Notes: generated by a model not told the origin, from the sequence alone. 64,000 nucleotides of DNA from Phalacrocorax aristotelis (GCF_949628215.1 NC_134279.1:49030266-49094265), one strand, 5' to 3'; shown: positions 13,101 to 27,849, numbered from the stretch's first letter. Made by a program: numbers and translations.

Positions 13101-16100
13101 TTCATAATTTCCAATATATGTGAGATATTCAGATGAGCCGTAGAATTTTTATATTGATTAGGGGAAAAGAAGTAATACTAGCCAAAGTGCAATTCTCCAG
13201 AACCAATGGTGGTCTGGAATTCCCTGGCCCTTAATTATGTAATTTATCACCTTCCATTTGCAGTGTGTCATAACGGTCCCATTATAATCCATAGGTAAAC
13301 TCTTACCAGACTTGCTCGCAGCCAAGAATTATGTTTGTTTTATGTGTTCAGATGGTATACATACTACTACCACATATTAGACCCAAATTGCCACTTCTCA
13401 TTAAAAAACAAACCTATGAGAACAACTACCTGTTACATAGGGCGTAAGAAAGCATTGTAACACAACACACATAATACAGAATAAACTTTGCAGCTTCTGC
13501 AATCATTTTAACATAATATTTGACATCAGTATTTCATAGTAAAAATGCTGAAGATCATCTGAAAATGAACCATGTTCATCAAAACAACTTTATTTTGAAT
13601 TTGGAGAATAATAATAAAGTTTTATATATGTCTTCAGCCCCAATGTATTCCATAAGACCTGCAGCCATTTTTCAATGCAGTAAACAGAGAAAAAAAAAAT
13701 CCATTCAAAATGGTTTTCAGAAAGACCTGACATTTTAGCAGTTGCTGCTCAAGTCCCATATAACTCAGAACAGGCCCTCAAATACGAGAATCTTAAAAAC
13801 TGAACTGTAAATAAAATTGTGGTTCACTTAGTGTTATATCTTGTTGCATTCTGTCCATACTCCCTCCTGCTTCTGAAACCTTTACCAACTTTCCAAACCA
13901 AATTTTTATTTCCTTTCCAACATATTACCTTGAGATACATCTTGCAATATGAGACTTGAACATACTGTGCATGTGTTTGCTTTGTGTATTAAGCCATGAC
14001 TGTCCTGCTTATCTACCTTCTCAGAAGTTGGAACAAATCTATAGCATGTGAACAATCCTCTATTAAATCTTGTACGTACCTGGCACTTCAGTACTGTTGT
14101 ACTGAACAACAGTTCAGTAACAAGTATTTATATAATTTAGATTATTCTTAGAATTTATGGAAATTATTGCAAAAATAAATAGATGTTTCTCAGCCAGCTG
14201 AGAAGCAGTCTGTGAAATGAAAACTCAGGTGGGCAGATGTCCTGAACAGATGCATAAGCAAGAAGAATGAAGTATTGCAAGTCACTATTATAAAAGGAAC
14301 AAAGACCCCAGCTTCTGTACCACAGGAAGGTATGAGAAAGAGGGCCAAAGAAAAGCTAGATGGAATTTTTAGCATTAATTTTAACACAAGGTGCGAATAT
14401 ATGGCAAGAAATGTAAGCGAAGGCAAGGTAGTTGTCAATGCAAAAAGGTGAAATATATAGCCAATAAAATTAGTCAAAACTTCAGAATTGAAAAAAACAG
14501 TGGAACTACAGCAACTAGAAATGTTACTCTATGCCAACACATATGCAGAAAATTAATAACTTTTGAGGATTTGAACCAGACACTGGGAAGAATGGAGAAA
14601 AAACACAGTGGTAAGTAACAAAATAAATGAGAAATCAGTAAGTTCAGGTGTTTGAAGAAATGACAATAGCCTCAAAATTCAATCCTTATCTGAAGTGACT
14701 GCTTATTGTAGAAAATATAAAAAGCTCTCCTTTGAGTCCTTCCCTATCTCCAATCTGCAGTGATTCTTGTAACCACACAGTCTGTAGATATATTTAGGGA
14801 AGGTTTTCTACTCAAGTGGTTCTAAGGTTTGGTTTTGCAGCAGCTAGGGCTCATGGCGAGTCTGATCTCTTTAGTGCTAAGTCCCCTGTTTGTGGAATGG
14901 TTGCTGGAAGATTTATGCCCTGTGCAGATGTATGGCACTTGGAAGTTTACCATCCTGTTCTTGTGGCTGAAAGTAACTATTGCAGGACTTTATGGTCACT
15001 CAGGTGGGTCAGGTAGGTAGGAAAATAATTTGATCACTAAATCAGAGAATTCTGAAGAGGAATGAGACCTTCATTTTAAACTGGTATTTAACTGAAAGCC
15101 AGGGCAGGAACAGTAGATACAATCCTAAAGACCTTTTTCAATTAGTTCTATTTTTTAATCAAAGTAAACATTTTGCACTCTATAGGCAGAGGATTAATTT
15201 CAACGTACACTGCAATAATCAACCCAGAAGGCCACAGAGCTACAGGATTCCTAAGTGATAACACATAGCCAGAACAGGACCCAAATTCTGGAAAGATGCT
15301 GGAGACCTAGGAGGACTTTTGCCATCTTTGAGAAGCGAGAGTCATTAAAAGGGTTTCTTTTTCATAAAGAAATGAAACATCTTACTGGTTTCAAAAATTT
15401 AATTTTATGACCATAACAAGTTTCACATCTTTGAACTCCTCGTATTTCCTTTTCTGCTTACTTCCTTCCCCTCTTCTTCTCCAGTAAAAAAAAAAAAAAA
15501 ACAAACCCCAAAACAAAACAATATACCCACCAGTAAGGCGAAATCAAAAGTGGGAAGAAAGAAAAACAATACTGCTATTGCTTTTAGTAGGTTTTATCTG
15601 GTTTATAAGCTGTTTTAAGTCTCTCCAGTATTTTAGTACAAGTAAAGTATACAATTAAAGGGGTAAACATTTTCCATTTCACTCCAGCTTCAGAGTCTGA
15701 AAGATTTGACAAGATCAACCTAATTTCTTTGCCCACTAGACGATAAAGCCTTTTTTTAGTGCAAAAAAAATAAAGCCATTTCTTAGAACTTGGGGAAAAG
15801 GATATATGCTCTAGGGATAATATCTATTCTCATGTCAGCATGGACAAACTGAAAACTGTCCCAGGATCTGTTCATCCTATAAAAATATAACAATAAATGT
15901 GAATGTGTCCAAGACAGGGAAACAAAATCATTATTGCCCACATAACAGTAACTAGCCCTGGCTGTAAATGGGATTGAGGATCCACTGAAACAAGAGATAT
16001 TATTAGTAATCATACTATTTAAAATAGCCTTAGGAAAACAAATTGCTATCTACTACCAAAAATCATTTCTAAAAAAGTTATGATATCTTGAGCTGAATGA

Positions 16101-17017
16101 ATAATTCATAATGAGCAATTTAATAAGCTAACTTACTTGCTTCTTTCTGCTTGAGATTTGTCCAGGAACAGATTGCCATTTTCACACATTTGTTTCTTAT
16201 TCAGAATTATTTTTTTTAATTAATCTCTGGGTGAGTAGTTGTTTGTTAAAAATTCATCAAAAATATCCACCATTTCTCATGAATTCAAATTACCTTGGCT
16301 CAGTTTTTTGTGGAAAAAGCATTTTGTTTCCTTTTTGGGGAGTAATTTTAGAACTGTGAGGTTTGTACCAATATGTGTGCTAGGTAAGTTTTTATATTTG
16401 GCACCTGTCTTAATGGTGTCTGTATTGGATATACTTCTATAAATAATACAGTAACTGCATAGAAATAGATGCCTAAATAACTAGACACCAGTGATGAAAA
16501 ATAAGCGAATTGTGTTAGAGAAGGTTGCTTTGATCACAGTTACATGCCAAAAAACCACTGACCACCGGATTTTGATCATTACAGTTTCTGCCCTTTAAAC
16601 ACAGTTTGTTCACAATGGATAGATAAGAGTTCAGAGGCAGCCTCCACTGATGACCTTTGTGCCTCTGTGTCAGTCATATTCTCTGGGGACAACTAGAGAG
16701 GAGATGACAGAGAGGGAACTGGCTGGGCTTGAAGCATAAAAGGTGACTTAGTGTGGCTAGCCCTGCTCTTATCAGCCACACTGGCATGGTGAAAAAATCT
16801 GGCTGTGTTTTTCTAACTCATTCCCAACCATACTGCCTTATCTATGTATTAATGTGAGATGACAAGACTTCACAGGCAGATTAGAGACTAATGTTTTGTG
16901 GGCATATACTTGTAGACTCAATAGTGCCTGAGAACTGCTCAGTATATACATAGGTGTTCTGTAACTAGTCACCCAGACTTTCTCTCTGCTGGAAAGTTAG
17001 ACTTCATGTTAAGACAG
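7171..17017. other. non-coding DNA with simple repeats
   Basis: No gene is recognised. The sequence is AT-rich with scattered homopolymer and CAAA-type tracts. An A-run of about 16 bases followed by A/C-rich sequence lies near 15.49-15.52 kb. The open frames of 60-95 codons lack recognisable motifs. A small 8-bp-stem hairpin occurs at 14093-14113 (stem ACTGTTGT, 5-nt loop), of no clear meaning. Confidence 0.6.
9226..9250. repeat. (CAAA)n simple repeat
   Basis: Short tetranucleotide tract made of consecutive CAAA units inside an A-rich stretch. It is an ordinary microsatellite with no nearby gene feature. Confidence 0.8.
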
Positions 17018-17592
17018 TGTCCTGGTTTCAACTAGGGTGGAGTTAATTTTCTCCATAGTAGCTTGTATGGGGCTATGTTTTGCATTTGTGCTAAAAACAG
17101 TGTTGATAATGTGGAAAGGTTTTAGTTGTTGCTAAGCGGTGCTTATGCTAGTCAAGGCATTTTCAGCTCCCCATGCTCTGCCAGGTGCACAAGAAGCCGG
17201 GAGGGGACACAGCTGGGACAGCTGACCCCAACTGACCAGAGGGATACCCTACACCATATGATGTCATGCTCAGTATATAAAGCTGGGAGAAGAAGGTAGT
17301 GAGGGGATGTTTGGAGTGGTGTTATTTGTCTTCCCAAGCAACCTTTAAGCATGATGGAGCCCTGCTTTCCTGGAAATGGCTGAAGACCTGCCTGCCAATG
17401 GGAAGGAGTGAAGTAATTCCTTGTTTTGCTTTGCTTGTGTGTGTGACTTTTGCTTTGCCTGTTAAACTGTCTTTATCTCAACCCATGAGTTTTTTCACTT
17501 TTACTCTTCTGACTTTCTCCCCCATCCCACCAGGGGGAAGTGAGCAAGTGGCTGTGTGGGGCTTGGTTGCTGGCTGGGGCTAAACCACAACA
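17018..17592 (+). mobile_element. solo LTR, avian ERV family A (575 bp)
   Basis: A complete long terminal repeat runs from TGTCCTGGTTTC to TAAACCACAACA, so it keeps TG...CA ends and nearly complementary termini. Promoter-like parts are visible in plus orientation: a CRE-like TGATGTCA at 17259-17266 and a TATATAA box at 17274-17280. The same sequence recurs as a second copy at 52812-53399. No gag, pol or env sequence flanks it, so it is a solo LTR left by recombination. The five bases on either side (GACAG and GCTGG) do not form a convincing target duplication, so the flanks have decayed or been rearranged. From memory of the family, this LTR type is widespread in passerines and other Neoaves; the exact Repbase name was not determined. 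Open frames crossing it are not real genes. Confidence 0.9.
17259..17280 (+). promoter_or_regulatory. LTR core promoter: CRE-like site and TATA box
   Basis: TGATGTCA is followed 7 bases later by TATATAA. This is the U3 promoter arrangement of the LTR at 17018-17592. The TATA box is intact here, whereas the sister LTR at 52.8 kb has TACATAG at the same place, so only this copy looks capable of initiating transcription. Confidence 0.6.
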
Positions 17593-20500
17593 GCTGGGAG
17601 GTACCATTGTCACGCAATGCTCAAGAGAACAGAATATATGTTAACTATATTGCAATACATGACTGCAGTGTACACTGGGTAATTCAGTCTGAGGCCCACA
17701 ATTACATATAAGTAATTTAATCAAGTTGTCATGAATATGACTGTTAGCAATGTTAGATCTATACAAATATGTACGCAGGATCAGAGACATCCTGGAAAAC
17801 TGGTTTAGTTCAATGAAAAGTCCTAGAAATCATACAAGTATAAAGTAGGCCACCTGCATTTTCATCAGCATTTTCATCAGTCTTACACTGAGCTCAATAA
17901 AGATTATACTTTTGTATGTGAATTTGACATGGGATTACTTCACTGTTTTTAAATAGGGAATACATTTTCCTGAAATACAATCCCAAAAGAATCAAAACAA
18001 TTCCATGATGCAAATGAATGAATGACTGTTTCTGTACTTCTAGGTAAGTCATGACATTTTAAAGGTGGCGTGACTCTTCCTGTTTGTCCTTCCCTTCCTT
18101 TTTAAAGTTGTTACTTACATAGGTGTTCAGTGTCATGCCAGCTATAAGAACAAGATAGCTTTGTAGAGCATTATGCTTGTGAAAGCTGTTGGAACTAAAT
18201 ATGTCCTCCTAAGTCTAGAAAATCAATTTTCACGTGATGCAGCACCAAATGAAAGCATGAGACTTGGTAGATTTAACTAGCAGAAATAAAACATTCACTT
18301 CAGAAATTTACTTGATTTAAGGCATAATGTATGTGTTAACTTTGTAACAACAATTATAATATGCTTTAAAATAAGACTGCAAAAAATTTTCTAACAGATT
18401 TAGATAGAAAAAAACATTTTTTGTTTTATTTCTGTGCATGATCATGAAGGCAATAGATATTATATTTTTCTACTGTGCTGTAATGGTTTCTTACACAGCA
18501 GAAGAGAAACCTAAATAAATATTGTGTAGATTTAATCCTGTATCATAACCAACAGAAACAGTGACAATAGAGAAAAATACCATATATTTGCTCTGTAAAA
18601 TAGTAGTTCTTTACATTTCGTGTAACATAAATCATTAAGGATGCTTCTGCAATGCAAAAGTATCATATACCACTAATTCTCTAAAAGACAGAGGTTCACG
18701 TAGATTATAATGCAGAATTAAATTCCCTTGGATGTAGCATCCAACTGGAAGACAAAACTGAGTCTGAACTTTCAGAAAATGACAGCTCACCTACGGACTC
18801 TGACAAAGCCCTCCCTCGTTCAGCATCTAAGCTGTAATAAGGGCTACATCAAATGATTTCTGGTACTGCAAGTTTCTGGATGATCTCAATGTCGACTGAC
18901 TGCCAGAGAACTGAATGCAGTGGAGCGAAAAGAAGAAATAACTGTTAAAACAGCTATACAATGACAGCTCCAATTAAGACTGCTGCCAAAATACTCCTCA
19001 GGAGGTTGATAATTTGGTAGAACTATTGCTGCCCTGTTAGCAAGATCAGTTCAATCTTCTTCTACAGTCCAAAACAAAGGCACGTCAACATATGGTGTAA
19101 ATATGTATTATGTGTGCAATTCCCGTCATTAAAAAAATTAAGTGGACTGGCTTCTGAAATGACTGAGAAATAATGACCTTTATGGACAGGCTTCTCTTTA
19201 CTGCTGGTTTGTCTAGTTTAGGCCTGACACACTCTTCAGAACTACAGTGATCAAAAGCCACATTTGAAATACCTCTTTTTCTTCTCTGGAAGAGAACCTT
19301 CTCGTTCTCTTCAAATCCCAGCTGCTAGCACGAGCACTGCTGAGCAGACTAATATACAAAGGAATCGAAGAAACAAACAAACAAAAACCACTTCAAATAT
19401 CCCAAAGAACACATCACTCATTTTATCCCCCCAACAACAGCTTGTCTAAATATCACAGATGTAAGAAGCTTCTACCTAACCTGTGTAATTTAAGGTCCAT
19501 AGCGACATTTTGTTAGTACTGTTTCCTTCTCCCCTTATTTTCAATAGGTATGCCAATTAATTAAACCCCATCCTGATTGGCACTGACCTTTAACTATTCA
19601 GGGTAAAAGTAGTCTGTGATCTTCTTTCCTCACAGTCTTTTGTTTAGTCAAATGTTCTTTGTGCATGGCTAATAGCTTCCTCCATTGTTAGGAAGACACA
19701 TTTATGTAGTCTCTTTTTGTGAAAGAAAGAAAGAACAATTTCTTTATTTAAAGTAGTCCCCATGAACGACTTCCTATCCTTTCAGAAATTTCCAGGTTTA
19801 CAAAATCCCAAGGATAGTAAGAAGACAGACTTGTGAGGGCTGTGATTATACATCTTTATAAATGCAAGCAACGTATCAGATAGTGCGATTGCAAAATATT
19901 TCTACATTTTAGAAACTAAATACTTTGCAGGAGCAGTTTTTACTTCAGCGTTAATTTCAGAACTGTGGAAACCATGTTATCTAACAAGGGGCTTAGTGAC
20001 TGGTTAAAAAAACTTATTCAAGTGAGCGTGGCATTGTGTGAGTTACTTTTTCTTCAATAAAAAATGCCTGTAAAAAGTCAGGAAAATTCTTTCCCCATTT
20101 AGCCTTTTATACATAAGGCTTAGGCAAATCTAGCTACAATTTGCATCATTATAAGAATATACTTAAACCTAGTATTGCATGTGGAGCACTACTCCACATC
20201 TACCAAGTCAACCTATCGTGGATAGGACAGCTGAAAGTTTTGTTTCTTTTAAAATATCTTTGCACCTGTTTGTCTAGACATTGTGCTCTGAGACTTGACA
20301 CACTACCTTTTTGCTTGTTTGCTTGTTGTTTGCAACCTCCTGAAAGCCTCAGAAAGCAAACCATATCCTTTTGATTGCAGAGCCACTGTGGAATAATTTC
20401 CATCTCTCAAGTCTGTGCAAGATCACAGCATGTCCCAGTTTCTTTCTGCTAGTGAGGGTATGCAGGGCAGACTGCAGCCTGCCCTTTCCTCATGGCACCA

Positions 20501-20689
20501 AACCTGCACTTCTGAAAGCCAGCTCTGTGTGTGAAAAGCGCCATGACAAGTTCTGTTTACATCTGCTTTGTGTACAGGGGATCCTATATCTGAACAATGT
20601 CTTTTTAGTTCATTCCTTTAGCTGATATTTCCATCGTAATAATATTCATTCTCTGAGCCTCAAAGGTCTAATTGCAGGCCTGTCATTCA
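17593..20689. other. non-coding DNA, no gene recognised
   Basis: AT-rich sequence without recognisable exons. A 12-bp unit (GCATTTTCATCA) is repeated twice in tandem at 17856-17879. The open frame near 19.26-19.45 kb is low-complexity (T, N, K, Q and S rich) and not protein-like. Confidence 0.6.
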
Positions 20690-20791
20690 AACTGGAACCT
20701 GGCCCTTTTCTGACTGAGGGTGATGCTTGACACAAGTGACCACATAACCTCTGGAGGTCCCTTCCAATCCCAACCATTCTGTGATTCTGTG
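20690..20791 (+). mobile_element. CR1 LINE 3' end
   Basis: The segment contains the conserved avian CR1 3' tail: a GATGCTTGAC-like stretch, then GAGGTCCCTTCCAA, ending in two perfect copies of the octamer ATTCTGTG (20776-20783 and 20784-20791). CR1 elements characteristically end in short ATTCTRTG-type octamer repeats instead of poly(A). The element is on the plus strand and strongly 5'-truncated, as most CR1 insertions are. The left boundary is approximate and could lie some tens of bases further left. Confidence 0.85.
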
Positions 20792-23700
20792 ACAAGGACT
20801 ACGTATTCCAGCACTGATTCAGAATATCCTGTATGATAATTTCAAAGCACCACCACACAGAAAAATATCAGTGTAAGAAGCACCTTTTGTTGTATTTGAA
20901 ACCAGGAAATTGTGCATTATATAAGGATATTTAGTAAACACAGTGTATCAACACCCCCCCAGTGTCTGTCACAGCCATGTTACTACAAAAGTGCTCTTGC
21001 CATTTTAGATTATGCTAGGCAGCGTAGGTGGTGTTGCTATGACAGCAGAAAAGGTTCTTCTGTCAGCTTGTGCTGCATCTCCAGCCAGACCTATGCCAAC
21101 GTAGCTGTGCCAGCATTGGCTTTATAACGTAGATGTGTTCTGAAGTATCAATGGAGCGTGATATCTGGAAATCGAAAATCTCTGGAAGCTGGTACTGTTG
21201 CTGGTAGAAAAGGGATATTTTGTGTTGTAAATAAAATTAGTTCTTTCTCAGAAGATATGGAGCCATGAAAATGTGGTTGCAGGATATGCTGGTGCAAACA
21301 CTTTGAGAAACTCTGGGCATTATGTAATTCCATCCAGATACCATGCCTTGCTGTAGGACATGGTCATTGTTGAGGGTTTGTATGGAGGTATATATGCATT
21401 TAGGTGCCTACTTCTTTGAATCCCAAGGCAGAGATATTTGTGCCAGATGGTCTTCTTCCAAAGTCCTCGAGAAGACAGTAATTTGGCAGCTGTTCACATT
21501 TCCAGCTGTTTCACATCTCCAGATCTCTTTAAAAACTGGATAGGACTCTGATAATATATTTTCAGGTTGTGATGAGAAAAAAAAAAAGAGTACAGAAGGA
21601 ACTGTAGTTCATTACATTTCACCATAAGCATGGGGAAAGCATGTCTTAAAGGTTGAAAGCTTGTAGAGTATGCTTGTGCTGAAATGGAGTAACAGGCTTA
21701 TGACCTAGCTGCAGTACAGACAAAAGTGATGAAGTAGCAATATCCCATATATAGGAAAGAAAAAACCCTCATCTGAATGTATGCTAAGGAATGTGCTCTA
21801 CATTGTCTGACATAATTTTCTGTCTATGAACACTGAAATCCCTTTGCTCCTGCAACTTCCATCTCTTTGGATAATATACAAGAAAGATTCAATATGGGAA
21901 ACAATCTCGAGTCATAGCAAAGATGTTGCAATGTGCGTGCCTTACCTTGTAAATAATATACAGACTGGAAGGGCAAATTAATTCCTTTTAAAGAGGTTTA
22001 TTTCCATAGTATGTACTTTAATTGGCACTATTCCCTCTTCCATTATGTTTCTGTATGCCTGTTTTTGTTACAATATATTGTACGTTCCTAATGTCCATGT
22101 GATGCAATTTGACTGGGGGTAGGGAAGAAGGCAGGGGCAGGCAGTGGAATATCAGACTAGGGAGAACTGAGAGTACCAAGATTTTTGGAGTCCACAGAGA
22201 AAGCAATTTAACCTGAAATGCAATTGAGTTCCCTGTTTGCTAAAATGCCCATTTCTTTCAACTAATCACACAATACATTTAAATGCAAGAAAGATAGAAA
22301 CTTGATTAAAAAGAAAATTGTTCTCCCAATTCTACTTACAGTCGTGAAATAAAAATAAATTGTTCAGTCTCTTGTCCATGACCACCCAATATACCACACT
22401 TCTAATGAGCATATATAACTTGTATCCCACACATTGTTGCTAAGATCCTTTTACTGGTACCTGCTTATAGCTGTAGAAGCCCAAGAGGATAACACACAAC
22501 ATGGCATATAGCTGTATGGAGATGACAAGCTTTTCTAAAACTATTTACAATATCCTCATTTCAGGTAAATTTTTAGGTGCATGAATACATAACATTTAGC
22601 ACTTTATATACTACACATACACAGTTCAAAGTAGGTGACTTTTTTTCAAGACATTTCTATTCACTATGCCAACTTAGAATATTTATCACTGGTTTTTGAG
22701 TCTGCCTATAGTGCAATTAACAGCACTTCACAACTTATGATCTTATAGGTAAGGGATAAAGTAGAAGGATGACCAGTGCCCTGTTTGGCCCTGTTTATGC
22801 ACAAGGACTGCACATTTTGTTCTTCATTCATATCGTGCTATGATTAATTATAAAAAAAAGGTAATTGTATAACTGTCCTTAGACCACAGCAAATCTTTGT
22901 TTCTTTATGATCCAGTAAAACAACAATTTATCTTTAGTAGTCATTGCCAAATCTCCTGAAATCCTGTGTATTCTAGCTGGCAGTCTTTGAGCCACCCTTG
23001 TCCTCTGGGCACTATCACCAGTGTATGGTCTGCTATTATTAGGCAATGATTTCTTATATTACACGAACTGTATAATAACCTGAGAAAAAGTTATCAGATC
23101 AGATAAAAAACAAAGCTTAAAATTAGGTGAAAATTACATGAAATATATAACATAAAGGCACTGGCAATGCCAACGTTCTCTGTGGGTTTATAGAGGATTT
23201 AATGTTAAATCTGCTTAAAAGAAATATTGAAGTTCTTGCATAGAGAGAGAGACAACTACAGGAACCCAGGGGAAGGAGAGAAAAACACTAACAATGCTAT
23301 TATTCTCTGACATGTGGGACAAGTTGGAGAAACTAGGAAGAAATATTTTTTTTCTTTTAGGCCAAAGACACGTGATCAAGGCAAGGAAATACTTTGTTTC
23401 TCTTAAGAGCTTTTACGCAAAGAGGTACACACAACATGTAATTTAAACCAATAAAGCTGCATTTTACATGTAGGAAATATAAATTAAGCTAAATCCTTGT
23501 TAGAAAAAGAAAAATCTCAGAAGAAATTCTCTAGGTGACATCTTATAGCAGTGAAGATGATGACGAATAAGTGCTGATGTTTCCACAGAGGTCAGACTGT
23601 CATTCTAGTTGCTTATTTTTGTTACTATTTCCCTGATGGATCCAATACAGTGATATATTGTGAAGAAAAAAAATTACCATCTTAATGAGACCAGATGCTC

Positions 23701-23850
23701 TTTATCCAGTATTAGCTATATGAATAATTTTTGTTCTTTAGTTCTTGTGTTTAAGTCTTTTTTTTTCAAATGCTGAAAAAATACTATTTGATTGTGATTA
23801 GAGATTCAATGCTAAATGTTCCACATCTGCTTGGTTTTTCTCTATTTTTT

Positions 23851-23902
23851 ATATATTCATATTTATTCATATTTATTCATATATATTCATATATATATTC
23901 AT
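23851..23902. repeat. tandem decamer AT(A/T)TATTCAT, five units
   Basis: Four consecutive 10-bp units, each ending in TATTCAT, run from 23851 to 23890 without a phase break. A fifth unit of 12 bp (two extra bases, AT) reaches 23902. It is an AT-rich minisatellite that is likely length-polymorphic. Confidence 0.9.
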
Positions 23903-26900
23903 ATTTCCTATGCAGATGTGTAATTTTCCTCTTCCTTTAAATTTCTGGATGAACAGTATTTAGGAAGAGTTATTTAGTTGGAGGAATTAAATGTGAAGAA
24001 TTAGTTTACCTATGTTTCAAGTCTAGTTATGCATCTGAATATTTGTTATGCTGAAATGTCCTTGATGACATTTTTTGTAATAGGTAGGCTATGTAATTTT
24101 TTGCTATTAGTGGCAGCTTTGGGGACTACTGGCTTGCTAAAAACTGGCAGCATGATTAAGCAGTGCTTGTTCATTTAAGCTGCTTTTTACATTTTTAAAG
24201 CAAAAGAGAAAAGATGGCATCAATACAAACTATTACTGTAGGGTTTATTTACTGCACTTAAGTGGTTTCCATCTGCACTACATTGCAGGGATTTCCATCT
24301 CCCAGTATGAATAATGATGGGCAAAGATGAATATTGACAAATACAATTAAATCATGAGAGTTGGCAGACTGCAGCTCTTAATGGCACTGGAGGAAGCTGG
24401 GATCTTAGGGCTGGGACTGAGTGTTAGGAAGACGAGGTGAAGAGATGCTGGATGGCAGTAAGTCATTTTAAGTATCATGATTCCAACACATCTTCTGTAA
24501 AGTTTCAGAATATCTTATACTATCTTTGATGTACATGCAACTTATTTAAGTCACACAGCCAATGTACTTAGTAATTTTCCATCAGAAGTAGAATACACCC
24601 GCTCAGTCTCACTGTCAGCATCAGCAGAGCCAAAGTTTATAGAGCCAGGGAACCATATCAAAAGCTCTGAGATCCTCAGCCTCAAAGATAAGCTTTTGAA
24701 ATGCCCATGATGGATGAAAGTCTTAACTCAGACAATCTGCTTGCTGCTTCATTCCTGCGTCACAGGAGAAACCTATAAGGTATGAATTACTACCCCAGGG
24801 GCCTTTTGATTTCTTCACAATGGCCAACAATAAAAGAAGTGTTAAATATAAACTTAAACTCTCTGAAAGTAGCAAATGCTGTATTTTCTTTTAAAAAATG
24901 TCATGGTATATACCACTGATATGCATGAGCTTTACACTATCAACTACTTTTTACACTCAAATACTTAAACACATCTAAGACACTCCAGTTGTGGAAGTCC
25001 TATGCAAGCCCATCTTCAGCATTCCAGCTTAGTCTCCATCTCAAAAACAGACAGGCAAGTCTGAGGAAGACGTTTTCATTCTCAATGCACTGATATAAAT
25101 AAATAAAAATTAATGGCCAACTTCACACACCCTTGAAAACAGCGCCTAAAATGAAAGGTGTTAACTCTCAAAAGAAAATCTAGTAAACAAGTCCTAAGGA
25201 AAAACATTTGTTACAGTGATAATGCCTGGAAACTATGCTAGGCATTTCAAGAAAATACCAGCAGGCAAATTCTGAACATAAATCACCTTATAGAGCAATA
25301 ATTCCTGGTTTTATTTAATTGTAGTTTAAATATATATGCACAATTTTCTAGCCTTAAAAGATGCAGTCATAGGAGTTGGGATTTTTTTATTTTTTTAATC
25401 ATTCTTCTTAGAAAATCATTTGTCTGAAAAAACAGTGATGGCTTAATGGACTGAGCATTGTTATTTAATATGGTTTCTACTGAACTAGCTAATTCACATA
25501 ACATTTTAAATGTTATTCCTGTTTAATGTTTTCAGCATACAAAACAAAAAAAAACTTAGTGACAATCAAACCAGGAACTGTTTACACACATATACTGTAT
25601 CTTTAGTTAGCATATCCACCAACATCAGCATCCTGGGTAGAGCCTAGTTTTTATGTACAAGCTATTTATGTTGATAAGTACATAAGGCATACATAAGAGT
25701 TTCCAAATCTCTTGTTACCTGGGCTGCTGGGTGGCTAGAAATTCATTGTTTGCTGCCTGAAAATGTCAGAGCAGTGAAATATTTCTATAAGAATTAACCT
25801 GTCTCTGAGAACAGAAAGATTGTCAGCCCTATGCAGATTCATTGGCACATGGTGTTATATCCCAAGTTTTTTGATACTTGGAGTGCACTGTAATTTGGAT
25901 TAAAATTGGCAGTACAAAGGAGATCTTCCTAAACAGCCCCAAGCCTGGCCAGCATGAGCTACTCACATGGCATCCCTACCACTGCTCACTTCTATCAGGC
26001 TCTTAAGATTAAATGCTAAAAGCAAATGGCAGAGCACACAGGGCATTGCCATATTTCTACTATTCTTATGGTACACTATATACTAAAGCACACCCTTTGG
26101 GAATCACTGGCAACATTTATCTTTTGAGATTTTGTACTTGCTACTGCAAAGCCACAGCTTTGAACAGGGGGACTTGTAGCTACCAAATTTTAAATATAAA
26201 ACAATGATAAATTGCAGACTAAATCTGGGTGTACACATCTGCAATTTTCTCATAAATGGAAACTGACATGATTTAATGTCCACAGATCTATTAAAAGAAG
26301 GGAAGCAACAGCATATCTGAATCAAATTACAATATTGATTTTTCTGAGCACAGCCACAGATATATTTTCTTAGTACTACATCAACTAAAGACATGACACT
26401 TGCATTTAAAGTTAATATTTGATCCTCTCCATATTGAACACATCTTAAGGAAAACATTTCAGAAAAATACCATGCGGCCTTCAAAAAGATAATAATTTTT
26501 TCCACTGATCTATTTTTTTTCCCCTAAACACAAAGGGTTTGGATTCAAAAGGAGACTTGGCAGTCCTTTCTTCAAGGGATGGTGTTTATAAATAATTTTC
26601 TTTCTAGTTTAATCAAGATAAATGTTTTGAAATATAAGGTGATTAATAGGAATGTTAGAAAACTGGTACACTTGTTCATGTGCATGAATTCAGAATGAGA
26701 AGGGCTCATTTGAGATCTAGTGACAGCCCAGGCTTCCACTTTCATATGGACTTTGAGAGACTTAACTTGATTAAAATAGAGTAAACCTGAGGAACTCAAA
26801 ATGAGGCAAGATGGCTCTGCTGAACCAGACTTACCAGCAGAGAAGTCAGTTGGAACAAACTTCATTAAGTCAGAACATAATGGCAGTGTTTGTAAAATGG

Positions 26901-27817
26901 GACAACTGATAAGGCTGGTGTCTCTGACGAAAGGACTAGTGTCCCCTTAGTGTCAGGTGACAATTAGGCAAAAATGAAACTGAGGGAATTGAGTCTTTTC
27001 AAGACTGGGAATAAATATGGCATATGTGTCAGCACAAACCTTGAGCTAGACAGACCTGGCCGGACAGCAGCTAAGGAGAATCAGATCTGGTGATAGAAGC
27101 AACCTAACTAAATTCATAAGGGAGTCCCGTGTGGGTGAACACTATGTTTGAACACTACTGTGAAGTAACCGAGCCAGTACAAACTGTGCAGGCTGTCATT
27201 CATTTTTTTTTAACATTGCTGATTTCTTTTTGTGAGAAGAGTTATTTAACTCTCACTCCTCAGTGAGGTGTTCATCTTCCCAGTAACCACTAAGTAGATT
27301 GAAAGTGAGAAGAAAACAGTTGTTCTTTGTTGAAGTTCCTAATACCTGAAAGTTTCTGGCTGAGGATTAAAACCCAAATATTTGAAAAAAAGTACTGCTA
27401 GACATTGTACTTGAATTGATTCTTGTTTCTGTTAATGACACCTAACAAAGAAAGGGTATACACCATGGTTTGCCTGCTTTCTTTTTACAGGAGGTTGCCA
27501 AACTCACTTGCTGTGTTTATAGGAGACAGTTTTACTGGTGTGATTCTGCATAACCAGCTTTGGAAAACTACCAGACCATCTAGCTTAACTGAAACTGACA
27601 GTCAGAAGTTGTTTAGATAGGGTTTCAAGAACATTATTCTGATATGGCAAATTGACACTTTGCAAATCACTTCTGCATATAGCTGTTAATTCACTTGAGT
27701 ATAGAATATTGCTATGTTTTATGTACATTTTAATACATTTTATATTTTTATAAACCTGAAATGTACTATTTATTTCAGAGAGAGATTGAGAAAGACAGAG
27801 CACAGTTTTTGTGTACC

Positions 27818-27849
27818 TTCTTCAGTCTTACTCAGGAAAGACTGAAGAA
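27818..27849. repeat. inverted repeat, 12-bp perfect stem
   Basis: TTCTTCAGTCTT at 27818-27829 is the exact reverse complement of AAGACTGAAGAA at 27838-27849, with an 8-base spacer. The stem is too short for a typical microRNA precursor and has no T-run that would mark a small-RNA terminator. It could be a relic of a DNA-transposon end or a chance palindrome. Confidence 0.7.

Noticed and set aside
15485..15523. A-rich tract as the tail of a processed pseudogene
   Set aside because: No coding similarity was recognised upstream and the tract is mixed A/C; treated as simple repeat.
26104..26505. 133-codon minus-strand open frame
   Set aside because: AT-rich, cysteine-, isoleucine- and serine-rich without a domain; no support beyond length.
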